Shown in pieces: positions 1-12,490 of a stretch of DNA of 64,000 nucleotides (the first letter of the stretch is position 1; the number at the start of each line of letters is the position of its first letter). A program made the position numbers and the translations under genes. The notes beneath the pieces are model-generated. The model ran no database searches. It was not told where the DNA came from and worked only from the letters and a program-made list of their open reading frames with translations. The stretch comes from Conchocele bisecta (taxonomy: Eukaryota > Mollusca > Bivalvia > Lucinida > Thyasiridae), in the NCBI GenBank assembly GCA_029237695.1, contig CM055265.1, positions 105,972,773 to 106,036,772 on the forward strand, given 5' to 3'.

Positions 1-2060
1 AAACTGCGCGAATATCGATCTCAGAGCTGGCTCGATATTCAAAACAACACAGCTCGAAATTCAAATACACATCTGCAATCTGCGCGAATATCGATCTCAG
101 AGCTGGCTCGATATTCAAAACAACCCAGCTCGAAATTCAAATACGTATGTATAATATGCTCGTATATCGATCTCAGGGCTGGCTCGGTATTCAAAACACC
201 CTAGCTCGAAGTTCGCACTGCATTTGAAATATTGTAGTCGAATATCGATCTCAGAGCTGGCTCGATATTCAAAACAAACCAGCTCGAAATTCACATGCAC
301 ATCTCAATCTGCGCGAATATCGATCTCAGAGCTGGCTCGATATTCAAAACACCCAGCTCGAAATTCGCATTGCATTTACCATCTTGTAGTCGAATATCGA
401 TCTCAGAGCTGGCTCGATATTCAAAACAACACAGCTCGAAATTAAAATGCACATCTCAATTTGCGCGAATATCGATCTCACAGCTGGCTCGATATTCAAA
501 ACAACCCAGCTCGAAATTCAAATGCACATCTCAATCTTCGCGAATATCGATCTCAGAGCTGGCTCGATATTCAAAACACCCAGCTCGAAATTCAAATGCA
601 CATCTCAATCTTCGCGAATATCGATCTCAGAGCTGGCTCGATATTCAAAAGAACCCAGCTCGAAATTCAAATACGTATGTCCAACCTGCTCGAATATCGA
701 TCTCAGAGCTGGCTCGATATTCAAAACACCCAGCTCGAAATTCGCATTGCATTTACCATCTTGTAGTCGAATATCGATCTCAGAGCTGGCTCGATATTCA
801 AAACAACCGAGCTCGAAATTCAAATGCACATCTCAATTTGCGCGAATATCGATCTCACAGCTGGCTCGATATTCAAAACAACCCAGCTCGAAATTCAAAT
901 GCACATCTCAATCTTCGCGAATATCGATCTCAGAGCTGGCTCGATATTCAAAACACCCCAGCTCGAAATTCAAATGCACATCTCAATCTGCGCGAATATC
1001 GATCTCAGAGCTGGCTCGATATTCAAAAGAACCCAGCTCGAAATTCAAATACATATGTCCAACCTGCTCGAATATCGATCTCGGAGCTGGCTCGATATTC
1101 AAAACACCCAGCTCGAAATTCGCATTGCATTTACCATCTTGTAGTCGAATATCGATCTCAGAGCTGGCTCGATATTCAAAACAACCCAGCTCGAAATTCA
1201 AATGCACATCTCAATTTGCGCGAATATTGATCTCACAGCTGGCTCGATATTCAAAACAACCCAGCTCGAAATTCAAATGCACATCTCAATCTTCGCGAAT
1301 ATCGATCTCAGAGCTGGCTCGATATTCAAAACACCCCTGCTCGAAATTCAAATGCACATCTCTATCTGCGGGAATATCGATCTCAGAGCTGGCTCGATAT
1401 TCAAAAGAACCCAGCTCGAAATTCAAATACGTACGTCCAACCTGCTCGAATATCGATCTCAGAGCTGGCTCGATATTCAAAACACCCAGCTCGAAATTCG
1501 CATTGCATTTACCATCTTGTAGTCGAATATCGATCTCAGAGCTGGTTCGATATTCAAAACAACACAGCTCGAAATTCAAATGCACATCTCAATTTGCGCG
1601 AATATCGATCTCACAGCTGGCTCGATATTCAAAACAACCCAGCTCGAAATTCAAATGCACATCTCAATCTTCGCGAATATCGATCTCATAGCTGGCTCGA
1701 TATTCAAAACACCCCAGCTCGAAATTCAAATGCACATCTCAATCTTCGCGAATATCGATCTCAGAGCTGGCTCGATATTCAAAACACCCCAGCTCGAAAT
1801 TCAAATGCACATCTCAATCTTCGCGAATATCGATCTCAGAGCTGGCTCGATATTCAAAAGAACCCAGCTCGAAATTCAAATACGTATGTCCAACCTGCTG
1901 GAATATCGATCTCAGAGCTGGCTCGATATTCAAAACACCCAGCTCGAAATCAGTTCCGGTGAATATCGACCTCGCAGCTTTGGATTCAACTCGATATTCA
2001 ACTCGATATTCAACTCGAAATTCAAACCGGTGAATTTCGATGTTCGATGTTCGATGTCAG
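1..2060. repeat. 75-bp satellite with 378-bp higher-order period
   Basis: At least 26 monomers of about 75 bp, each with CGAATATCGATCTCAGAGCT and the companion CCAGCTCGAAATTC. Monomer subtypes differ in the linker (TTGTAGTCG, CTGCGCG, TTCGCG, CCTGCTCG), and the same order returns every five monomers: the TTGTAGTCG linker recurs at about 371, 761, 1139 and 1517. Monomers decay after 1950 into short ACTCGATATTC copies. The array starts at the window edge and so continues to the left. Several overlapping open frames (up to about 400 codons) run through it in both strands because 75 is a multiple of 3; none is a gene. Confidence 0.95.
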
Positions 2061-2186
2061 AGCCAACTTCACACACCCAGATTCAGGTTACACACTCTCT
2101 TGCTACATTGTAATATGTATACCATGCGACTGTACGTTATAACATAAAGGGTATACTCAAATATGCATCCGTGCATACATGTACCA

Positions 2187-2356
2187 GGGGCCCGTTTCAC
2201 TAAACTTCGTACGACTGAAATGTTCGTAAGTGCAAATTTAGGATCGTCTGGAAATTTCAATTCATGCATTTACATTTATTGAGCATAGGCTGCATATACA
2301 GCCTATGCTCAATACATTTAAGCCAATAATTGTTTTCAAGAAAACATTGTTAATTA
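2187..2356. mobile_element. MITE-1 copy, right arm truncated
   Basis: Begins GGGGCCCGTTTCACTAAACT and continues with the CGTACGACTAAAATG-like and GTTCGTAAGTGCAAATT blocks of the family, then the internal hairpin around GAGCATAGGCTGCAT. Compared with the full copy at 47452, the sequence breaks off after AAAACATTGTTAAT, so the right terminal repeat is missing. A T-run and T-rich stretch (2371-2445) follow; nothing else is seen up to 2720. Confidence 0.8.
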
Positions 2357-2720
2357 GTGTGGCGGATAAAGGGCTTTTTTTTTTTTTTTTTTTCGAAAAT
2401 TGTAATTTTTTATCGCCAATTTTTTGAAAGGGCGATTTTTTTATTTTCCCCAGCGGAATCCCTGATACATACACAACTCCAGACGGTGCTCTCGTTATTG
2501 GCCATGCGTTCGACGGAATCTCGGACCCTCGCCCAATCCCCGTGAGTATATGCAGGGTAGGGGATTACGTGGTTTTGTAACCAAATGAATTAAGGTTTGT
2601 AGTACTCTTTCTTTCAAATAATCCAAATAAATGGACCACCTTTAGTGATAAATGACACAAAGGCGATAACAGTGAACCTTTTTATGAAATGATGGAGGAT
2701 GGATAGCAACAATCAAGGTG

Positions 2721-3158
2721 CATGATCACGTGGTTACAACAGCAACAATAATTGCTGAAAGTGTTGAAAGCGCGCCCACTCCAAAGTAAGTATTATTTGA
2801 TATTTTCCTTAATAGGCAACGGATTTTGATGAAATATGGCGCAGCAAACGCGTCTTCATGGGCTGCATTTGGTGGTCCCGATAGTTCGGCACATACTTAT
2901 GTCGTTTTTGCGAAGAATCGATTTCCGTGTCTGTAGACACGGAAATCGATTCATCCGACGCAAAAACCACAGAATGTTGGGCCAAAGTACCGAGACCACC
3001 ATACGGAGCTTAACAAGACGCGTTTGATGCGCAATATTTCATCAGAATCAGTTAGATAATAAAGACAAAATGAAAGAAAACGTACTTTGAATCGGAGGTC
3101 TTCTGGAAGTTTCAGTACTTGTTGTTGTTGTTGTTGTTGTTGTAACCACGTGATCATA
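2721..3158. mobile_element. MITE-2 foldback with CACGTG ends
   Basis: Left end TGATCACGTGGTTACAACAG, right end TGTAACCACGTGATCA, with long imperfect inverted arms. GACGCGT blocks pair at 2852 and 3016 and the centre is the palindrome ATCGATTTCCGTGTC / GACACGGAAATCGAT at 2919-2950. The right arm carries a TTG run (3118-3142), the left only a short ACAACAGCAACAA. No coding capacity. Confidence 0.85.
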
Positions 3159-3380
3159 GGCATTGGCTACAGCTACGCCGCAAAATGTCTGTATATACAA
3201 ATGTGGCATTCACCGATCGGGTATATCTCGAGAGACAAGCCAATACAGTGAAACCTCTCTAAACCGGAAACCCTAGCCCCCCATTATATTTAATTTAGAT
3301 GGGTTGTACTGTAATTTATATCGTTGTCGTATGTAGGTTCATGATAACAAATGACAAGAATTGTTCACGGAGTGATTCAT

Positions 3381-3452
3381 TACAGTGAACCTCTATAAAC
3401 CGGACACCCTACAGACCTCCCAGGGTGTCCGGTTTAGAGCGGTTCCACTGTA
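3381..3452. mobile_element. MITE-3 hairpin (CCGGACACC family)
   Basis: Near-perfect foldback: TACAGTGAACCTCTATAAAC then CGGACACCCT on the left, and AGGGTGTCCGGTTTAGAG to CCACTGTA on the right. A lone left arm lies at 3245-3285. Single arms of the same family also sit inside each A unit (near 5750, 7610, 18866, 20717), at 23810 and at 57848. The family is abundant here and has no coding capacity. Confidence 0.85.
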
Positions 3453-3719
3453 TATGGATGAAAATGCATTGGAATGCGTTGGAAATGTGTGCCGTAATTT
3501 TTGCATAGTTTCCTTCGATGCATTTCAAATGGCACGGATTTTTCTGAATCACTGTGCAGCAAATAAAGCAATTGTAAAATCCAATGGGTCTCATATTAGG
3601 AAAGAATAGTTTAATTGTACATTTATATCGTATTTCTAAACCCCAAAATACATGGTACATGTTTATATAAATAACGTTTGCAACGCTAATTATGATTTTC
3701 AGTCGATGGTTAGTAATTT

Positions 3720-4195
3720 ATTACACCCCCGCAACGAGTTGTGTGGATACTGGAGTCAGGTTGTCCGTCCGACCGCCGTCCGTCCGCGTCCGTCCGTCCA
3801 TCCGTCCATATTTCACACATGAATTCCTGTAAGGCTCTACTATCATGCTGTGCGAAATCCACGACCGTCCAACCCCCGCTGATCCCAAGGTCAAAGTCAA
3901 ATACTTAGTCTCTTTACAAAACTTAACAGCAGAGAAATATGTATTAACTTCTATGTCCTTCATATAAAATGCTTAATAGTTCACACATGCATTCCTGTAA
4001 GGCTCTACTACCATGCTGCGCCAAATCCACGACCGTCCAGCCCCCACTGATCCCAAGGTCAAGGTCAAATACTTAGTCTCTTTACAAAACTTAACAGCAG
4101 AGAAAAATGTTATAACTTCTGTTTCCTTACATATTTAGGGGCACATGGGCCAACGCGGGGGTATTCCGTAAGCCTCGCTTACTGACAAATCTAGT
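3720..4195. repeat. Dispersed repeat with CCGTCCGTCC tract and 168-bp tandem pair
   Basis: A CCGTCCG-rich tract (3757-3810) is followed by two copies of a ~168-bp block, each starting TTCACACATG(A/C)ATTCCTG (3811 and 3979) and containing CACGACCGTCCA and GATCCCAAGGTCAA. It closes with AACGCGGGGGTATTCCGTAA at 4155. Related CCGTCCG tracts occur at 16033 and 24755. Nothing recognisable follows from 4196 to 4619. Confidence 0.75.
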
Positions 4196-4619
4196 TTTAT
4201 TTAAGTTAATAACACTAGAGGTTTAAATGGTAACGTCTTTCTATAATAAAAATATAAATGTGGTATAGTATGCTCATTTCACAACAAGATTATTTACTGG
4301 TACATGTACATGTACAGTATAGCCAGGCTGTGAGTTCAATACCCGCCCTAGGTCATGTACTATAATGATCTTAACTGTCGATGTGTTTAACCCATTCACT
4401 TTGATGTATACCGTTTTATGTTACCTATATTGTCTGGCCTTGGCGTAGAATTATGGACTTCAATTCAGATGAATGTTGTGATTTCAATCCCCGCCCTAAT
4501 CATTTAAATGCTATTATTTTTTTCGACAATACGTTAAACCCATTCACTTTCCTTTTATAGCGTTCTATAACATCTTATAGCGTTTATGTTATATGTAGCG
4601 CCAGGATATCTTATCTTTC

Positions 4620-6486
4620 TTTTATGTAATTATATATTGTTCTTCACTTCCTAAACGACATACAGAGTAAATATGCGCTTAACTAAATATTCTTAAATGT
4701 AAATATGTCTTACATGATTTTATTGAACAGATGATGTCACTGTCTCATAAGCCAATATTGGCTGGATGTCATTTTTATTGATGTGTTACGTACATTGCTC
4801 TTACTTGTAAATAATGACATGTGACACTGAAATAAACTACTATTACTACTACTACTACTACTACTACTACTGTATAACGAAAATGCCAACTTATGCCAAA
4901 TCAAATTGTCTCCCCTGTATATAGAGAATAGTACGTTAGTGCCGTGAATGGGGACAAATATCTGGCAAGGCTTTGAAAACGGTATGGGCGAGGCTCTGCG
5001 CCAGATATAGTTTTCACATTCACGGTACTAATCTACTATTCTATTTATCCCGTCAACATTACAAATAGCTTTCAAATGCAAAAAAAATAACCCCAGTCGC
5101 ATCCTCAAAATGGGAGAATCGACTAGTATGACAACCGCACATATTCATACGCAGTGATTAGGTCATATTGACAGGATATCAAAAACTTTTCACGGCACAG
5201 TGTTTACACGGCACATACGCACTGTGTTTACGGGATAAATGACAGTTTCCAATAGTACTACTTGAATTTATCCCGTCTACACAGTGCGTATGTGCCGTGA
5301 AACACAGTGCCGTGAAACATTTTTGATATCCAGTCAATACTATTTTTGCATTTTAAAGCCATTTTTAGGTGTTGACGGGATAAATAGAATAGTAGGTTAG
5401 TGCCGTGAATGGGAAAAAATATCTGGCGCAGCACGGAAACGGGATGTGCTCGGCACGGAAACGGGATGTGCTCGGTAGAGCCTCGCCCATCCCGTTTCCT
5501 GAGCCTTGCCAGATATTTTTTTTCCCATTCACGGCACTAACCTACTATTCTCTATATAACGCATGCTTTGAAAATGTCATCAAATGAAATGGTTCAATAG
5601 ATTGTTATAATTAAGTCATTCCGTGGGCATGAAGTGAAAAAACCACATATTCTACATCTGAGACGCAATGCCTTTAAGATGGAATTTACTGTTAGCGATA
5701 TGAACATGCGTTGAATTACATTGTTTCAACATTACCATTTAGAACCCCTCTAAACCGGACACCCTGGCGACCCGATTGTGTATAATTTACCGAGACAGCG
5801 CCGAATTTCACTTCTACCCCGGGGCTGGGCACCAGATAGAGCCGCCATACGCACCGAACTATCCGATATATAAGCCGGGAAAGGTCACACGTGAGAGTAC
5901 TGTATTCGTACCCCCAGACATGAGAGGAGGAGGTTTGTAACAAATGGGCGAAGAGCTCGAATAAAAGCAATACGCTAGCACGGGAATTATATTTTTTTCA
6001 GCTTGGATATAGTGTATAAGCACAGGTCAATTATTGTTTGTACATACATGTACATGAAACACCTTTGTAAACAATACACAAAACAATTCAAATTCGCCCG
6101 GGTGTGGTGATTATATCACTATGCAAGGTGTTGAACTCGGATTCGCTAACGTTGTACGAAAATCCGACAAATCTCTTAATGTCTGCTTCGCCTATCAACC
6201 GTGGTAAAATCATGTCGAAACCGCTGTTTGGGGCGAGTTTTCGGCATAAAGTTTACAGTTATAAATCTCATAGATTTCGAGTGTAAATTGTACGAAAATA
6301 CAGCATTTCAACCTAAATTCGTTTCTTAAAATCAAACACATTCACTTCCTGATTATCTATATAAATGTTAGCCGCCATCTTAAAGATTTTTAAAACACAT
6401 GGAATGTCGTGATTTTGGTTGGCTAATTGAGACTGATCGAGAATGACGTCAGTCTCCTGTGGCGAATTTAGGTTAGTGCGCAGCGT
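4620..6486. repeat. A unit 1 of a 1.86-kb tandem array
   Basis: First of four tandem units that begin TTTTATGTAATTATATATTG and end GTTAGTGCGCAGCG. In order it holds a hairpin around GCCAATATTGGC, a (TAC)n microsatellite (4843-4871), the FB-10 foldback (4916-5566), a MITE-3 left arm, a stretch with ATGAGAGGAGGAGG, and a tail ending TGACGTCAGTCTCCTG. Small open frames repeated in all units (for example an 84-codon minus frame at 5716-5970) are not family-like and change with the copies' indels. Not coding, in my reading. Confidence 0.92.
4916..5566. mobile_element. FB-10 giant foldback inside A unit 1
   Basis: Two arms of about 310 bp pair around a short spacer near 5235-5270. The left arm runs from AGAGAATAGTACGTTAGTGC to TTTACGGGATAAAT; the right from ATTTATCCCGTCTACACAGT to CACTAACCTACTATTCTCT. 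Each arm is itself a hairpin (GTGCCGTGAATGGG against CCCATTCACGGCAC). The same element recurs in the other A units. Isolated single arms lie at 22184 and 29029. Confidence 0.87.
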
Positions 6487-8351
6487 TTTTATGTAATTAT
6501 ATATTGTTCTTCACTTCATAAACGACATACAGAGTAAATATGCGCTTAACTAAATATTCTTAAATGTAAATATGTCTTACATGATTTTATTGAACAGATG
6601 ATGTCACTGTCTCATAAGCCAATATTGGCTGGATGTCATTTTTATTGATGTGTTACGTACATTGCTCTTACTTGTAAATAATGACATGTGACACTGAAAT
6701 AAACTACTATTACTACTACTACTACTACTACTACTACTGTATAACGAAAATGCCAACTTATGCCAAATCAAATTGTCTCCCCTGTATATAGAGAATTAGT
6801 ACGTTAGTGCCCGTGAATGGGGACAAATATCTGGCAAGGCTTGAAAACGGTATGCGCGAGGCTCTGCGCCAGATATAGTTTTCACATTCACGGCACTAAT
6901 CTACTATTCTATTTATCCCGTCAACATTACAAATAGCTTTCAAATGCAAAAAAAATAACCCCAGTCGCATCCTCAAAATGGGAGAATCGACTAGTATGAC
7001 AACCGCACATATTCATACGCAGTGATTAGGTCATATTGACAGGATATCAAAAACTTTTCACGGCACAGTGTTTCACACGGCACATACGCACTGTGTTTAC
7101 GGGATAAATGACAGTTTCCAATAGTACTACTTGAATTTATCCCGTCTACACAGTGCGTATGTGCCGTGAAACACAGTGCCGTGAAACATTTTTGATATCC
7201 AGTCAATACTATTTTTGCATTTTAAACGCCATTTTTAGGTGTTGACGGGATAAATAGAATAGTAGGTTAGTGCCGTGAATGGGAAAAAATATCTGGCGCG
7301 GCACGGAAACGGGATGTGCTCGGCACGGAAACGGGATGTGCTCGGTAGAGCCTCGCCCATCCCGTTTCCTGAGCCTTGCCAGATATTTTTTCCCATTCAC
7401 GGCACTAACCTACTATTCTCTATATAACGCATGCTTTTGAAAATGTCATCAAATGAAATGGTTCAATAGATTGTTATAATTATGTCATTCCGTGGGCATG
7501 AAGTGAAAAACCACATATTCTACATCTGAGACGCAATGCCTTTAAGATGGAATTTACTGTTAGCGATATGACATGCGTTGAATTACATTGTTTCAACATT
7601 ACCATTTAGAACCCCTCTAAACCGGACACCCTGGCGACCCGATTGTGTATAATTTACCGAGACAGCGCCGAATTTCACTTCTACCCCGGGGCTGGGCACC
7701 AGATAGAGCCGCCATACGCACCGAACTATCCGATATATAAGCCGGGAAAGGTCACACGTGAGAGTACTGTATTCGTACCCCCAGACATGAGAGGAGGTTT
7801 GTAACAAATGGGCGAAGAGCTCGAATAAAAGCAATACGCTAGCACGGGAATTATATTTTTTTCAGCTTGGATATAGTGTATAAGCACAGGTCAATTATTG
7901 TTTGTACATACATGTACATGAAACACCTTTGTAAACAATACACAAAACAATTCAAATTCGCCCGGGTGTGGTGATTATATCACTATGCAAGGTGTTGAAC
8001 TCGGATTCGCTAACGTTGTACGAAAATCCGACAAAATCTCTTAATGTCTGCTTCGCCTATCAACCGTGGTAAATCATGTCGAAACCGCTGTTTGGGGCGA
8101 GTTTTCGGCATAAAGTTTACAGTTATAAATCTCATAGATTTCGAGTGTAAATTGTACGTAAAATACAGCATTTCAACCTAAATTCGTTTTCTTAAAATCA
8201 AACACATTCACTTCCTGATTATCTATAAAATGTTAGCCGCCATCTTAAAGATTTTTAAAACACATGGAATGTCGTGATTTTGGTTGGCTAATTGAGACTG
8301 ATCGAGAATGACGTCAGTCTCCTGTGGCGAATTTAGGTTAGTGCGCAGCGT
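6487..8351. repeat. A unit 2
   Basis: Direct tandem copy of A unit 1, joined at GTGCGCAGCG|TTTTTATG. It differs by scattered single-base indels, a longer TAC tract and loss of one GGA triplet near 7793. Confidence 0.93.
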
Positions 8352-8509
8352 TTTTATGTAATTATATATTGTTCTTCACTTCATAAACTACATACAGAGT
8401 AAATATGCGCTTAACTAAATATTCTTAAATGTAAATATGTCTTACATGATTTTATTGAACAGATGATGTCACTGTCTCATAAGCCAATATTGGCTGGATG
8501 TCATTTTTA
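8352..8509. repeat. A unit 3, left piece
   Basis: The first 158 bp of an A unit, ending GGATGTCATTTTTA. In the intact units the next bases are TTGATGTGTTACG; here the sequence switches to the B repeat. The missing remainder resumes at 17905. Confidence 0.92.
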
Positions 8510-9792
8510 CATAGGGTACATGTGTATCCGTATGTATTGCGATCGAGCGGGATCATTTGGCCCGCCCACGACCCCCCGTGGTGCGGACGCCTGTGATTGA
8601 CAACTTAGAATCGCGTCGGACAGTTAGCCACGCCCCAGATCCCCTCGATGGGCACGTCCGTAGTGATATCTTGGAATAACCATAACAACAAAATGCATTG
8701 TGTTACTAAACGTTTAACTGGCATACGCAACCACTAATTGAAAATAATATTATGAAAAACTTGCACTGCACAATATCAACAACGGTTGTTCTACGTACAA
8801 AAATACATCGGATTATTTTGTTGCGCGTGATTTGCCCCCATTTGCAGCACAAATCGTGCGGTCATCGCTAAATTTAGTAACAGAGTTAACTCCCCTCCGA
8901 ATACTCTCCGAAACAAGCGACGCGTTTAACACACAAACTACATCAAGTTTGACCTTCCGACAGCCTATTTTTAAACTCACCCGACACCTGTGCGAAACAA
9001 AACTCGCACGTGTAGGTCTAACTGATGTTTAATCCTCATTCTCTCTCTCTATCGATGGATCTACATTGGATTTTAGTGACATTCCTGAATTCGGCCTGAT
9101 TGACATTTGTCTATGGTGGCCAATACACGCCAACATGAGTGTCAATTCTACGTTCATGGAAGGGGGTCAATAAGTCAGTATTTAAGGGTGATAAACTTAC
9201 AGTCAGGGAACACATTAATGACAGTATAACACTGCAAGTACTGAAATACGACAACAAAAATCTAACAAGTTTCTAAACGTTACAAGTGCCCGCTATACAG
9301 ATATAATCATTTAGTAATATTTATTTTACTGATAGTGACACGCGCGGTGGTATCAGGCTATGTTCATATGCAAATGAGGCATGATATGTTTTAATTATTT
9401 ATACTAAAGAAATGCGTCACCTGAAAAAATAATATTTTCGACAGATTTTAAAGTATGATCATTGCACATCATAAAATAAATACAGAGATTAAAGAGTAAT
9501 GTCCGTTAACATTTTAAGCAAACACGGTTATCGCCCCTCATATCAGTGTGTAAATTTACGTCTGATATAACATGTATAATAATGCCAATCAGTACGTGGG
9601 ATAATGGAATGAATGTTTATTTTGCCAGGAAATGTCTCAGATGATGTCTCTGATGTAAAGAACATTTTGTACCTACTGAGTGGGCATGTACCTTTAAGGG
9701 TTAATGAAACTGTAACACCAGCAATCAATCAAGCAATCAATCTAGTTTAATCTTGTAGTACCCTATGTTCAGTACTTTCAGTACTTTGATTA
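8510..9792 (+). repeat. B repeat, left copy (1.28 kb)
   Basis: Starts CATAGGGTACATGTGTATCC and ends TTTCAGTACTTTGATTA. The near-terminal words ACATAGGGTAC and GTACCCTATGT are inverted with respect to each other. It contains a MITE-5 copy in reverse orientation, truncated at one end (about 9285-9701). A 66-codon frame at 8832 is shared by both B copies but matches nothing I know. A third, inverted B copy lies at 55990. Confidence 0.88.
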
Positions 9793-11974
9793 CTCATAGT
9801 GGCTAGTAATAGTCAATAGGTAGCGAACATTTCAAAGTTATATAAATCAATTAATTACATGTATATATTCGTTAGTTTTTAATTAATTACAGTATAATTT
9901 AATACTATTTAAGACATGCGTACGACAATTACCTTATAAATAATGGTAATACTGAACTTTAAATGGAAATATTCACCAGATAGTTAGTCAGTTCTTGTAT
10001 GCAAATACTGTCACCCAAAAACTAGTTATATAGGAAATAGATGCCCTCATATAGTTTTCATACTCGATATGTTAATGGGAGGTCCGGCGGAGTACGTTAT
10101 CATGTTTGACGCATTCTATGTCATTTGACCTTCCACTTCTCTTTTAATATCCATACTTTTAACTCTTCTTTTTTTCATTCCAATAAATGGGCTTTCGCAG
10201 TTTGGTAACGCAGTGTATTCAAATCATAATACACTAGTGTAATAAATATGGTCCGGCGGAGTACGTTATCATGTTTGACGCATTCTATGTCATTTGACCT
10301 TCCACTTCTCTTTTAATATCCATACTTTTAACTCTTCTTTTTTTCATTCCAATAAATGGGCTTTCGCAGTTTGGTAACGCAGTGTATTCAAATCATAATA
10401 CACTAGTGTAATAAATATGCAAATTATCCCGCTACAGAAAACATATTAGGTAATTAGTACAGCGTGAAATTACGATGATGTACTTATGCAATAAATATAA
10501 TATGACATTTGTGTTGAAATAATAAATAGAGTTTATTCAACTACCATTTTGAAGTGAAAAGTGAGCGGCATACTTAGGTTGGAGGTAGAGCAAATGGAGT
10601 AAAACGACGGCCATTTGCCACGAGGTAGGTACATTTTCGTTGTTTTATTCATATTTTAATTTAACTCTTTTCATGCTGGGAAACTTGTGGGCTATAAATA
10701 GTTAAAAAATAGCGGACAAAAATTCATCATATTTTCTTGTATTTCTCCCCGTAAATATCATGAATATGTCTTGGAATTTCATTATAATTGAGTCCGGATG
10801 GGACTTAATTCTAATAAATTTCGAAATTTAAGACATATTTACAGAGAGAAATAAAACATATACTCCTAATTCGTTTGGCGGATATTTTCGCCGCTAGCAT
10901 GCAAATAGTTAAAACACGAGGAAGCCATATATAGCCTATGGCCACGACGGAATATATCATAAGATGCAGTGACAAACAAGTTATTGAAGGAGTTGTGGTC
11001 TCCTCTGTGTAAACAAATCATGCCGTTACGAATTTTGCAGATATATTCGGGTCGATTTTAATGAAAATACGGTCTATACCCCTGTATATAACCCATGTAG
11101 CCCACACGTATCCACTATTTAACCATTTGTACGGGATTTCGTCATTCGCATACCTCTCACGTCCGTGAAAATGATGTGTAAGCACTGTAAATGTCCGGCG
11201 GTGGGAAACACATGTAATTAAAAGGGTTTGTGGTAGGTTTGTTTGGCAAATTGTGTGGCAACGTATAGTATAGTTACATATGTTCATTATTGATACCTTC
11301 TTGTGTTCCTTGTGTCGTTGACGGCCGATGGAGGTACTGTTATGTCGTTATTTTAGGGTTTACTTAAGTTTTTGCTACATTGTTTGAACCAAGGTTTTTT
11401 TTCATCTATAGACCACAACTGGGTTTGTTTCCATTTTTTTTCAATAAGACATATGGCCGCCATCTTTAAATTCAAAATGGCCACCATTGACATTTACATT
11501 TCGAGGTCAAGGTCATTATATGTGGTGTTTTTGCAGCGGAAAACACATTATTATGGACAAGAAATATTGGCAGAATGAGTTGGAAATCCAGCATTTATTT
11601 TACATTTGTGAATGTTGTGGTAAGATTTTGTATTTTCCGTCTGGTTATACTCGTATTTCTTTGAACACATAATACAATGAACACAATCTGTTGAGATTAT
11701 TGTTAGCTAGTACTGTGGTACCAGACACCATTATCTTCAAAAGGGCCACTGGAAATAAGTGTGACACATACAGTGCCACTTCAAGGACTTACATCTATTA
11801 CGTATTGCTGTGGCTTATAGTTATTTCTTCAAAATGATATCTTAGTCAGCACATGTTTTCCTTTAAAATTAGAAGAAAATATGGCAAATCATCCCATTTT
11901 ATCCAATAAAGTGTACAGTATGGTATTGTATATTGCATTGCAAAGGTAAATACTCATATTCTCCATTGCTTCAT
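9793..11974. other. Core of B-flanked insertion, left part
   Basis: No gene seen. It holds the 169-bp tandem duplication (10081-10418), an imperfect inverted-repeat element at about 10665-10925 with repeated TTTGCATGC/ATAGTTAA-like ends, and AT-rich sequence with CAAAATGGCC motifs near 11455. Confidence 0.6.
10081..10418. repeat. 169-bp exact tandem duplication
   Basis: Two head-to-tail copies (10081-10249 and 10250-10418), each starting GGTCCGGCGGAGTACGTTAT. By eye they are identical. The copy end, CATAATACACTAGTGTA, is also found at 23175. Confidence 0.92.
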
Positions 11975-12490
11975 GAGAAAGATCTGTTACGGCGATAATG
12001 GTGCACCATCAGCAGCCTGTCAGAAATGGCATTGCGCTAGCAGACTTCAACTGATCTCAACAGTTTGCTGTCTTTATGGAGTCCAACTTGGTCGCCAATG
12101 TTTAGCTCTTTTAATTTTAAAGCTATTACGAGTTTATCATAGCGTTTCTGGCTCTGGTGATGTTGATGACTAGATCTGATCTTGTCACAAACCGAAACAT
12201 GTATTGGAAATACCTGCTCATAAGTGGTCAGTAAACTGAATAGAAGCCGCTGTCCCATCAATAACTGTGCAGGTGACCATTTTATGCCGGTTATAGGAGT
12301 TTCGATATTCCAATATACCAAAATATAGGTCTCGTACATTCACCCTTTTTTTTTTACGAAACTGTGTTTCAACTGTTCGCTCAGCTAACCCACTGGACCT
12401 TGGCTACATAGAGTATGTGACATTAAGGAAATCCCATTATTTTGCAAAAGCAGCACATTTCTGATAGCCAATGACCATTTCGGATTTCAT
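11975..12490 (-). pseudogene. Decayed Ty3/Gypsy-type integrase fragment
   Basis: Translation of the minus strand gives short pieces in the order expected of a Gypsy-type integrase core and C-terminal region. They are a fragment like GLAERTV near 12390, the characteristic SPAQLLMG near 12270, QKRYD and NIGDQV further on, and YRRNR near 11990. The reading is broken by stops and frame changes, and flanking catalytic-core sequence is not intact. The identification is from motif memory. It is a relic, not an active gene. Confidence 0.7.

Noticed and set aside
295..1691. Long overlapping open frames (up to about 414 codons) in the first 2 kb
   Set aside because: They exist because the 75-bp satellite monomer is a multiple of 3 without stops; similar frames are open on both strands and end where the satellite ends.
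5716..5970. 84-codon minus frame repeated in all A units as a conserved small protein
   Set aside because: Copies differ by indels that extend or shorten it, it overlaps a MITE-3 arm, and it has no relatives I recognise.
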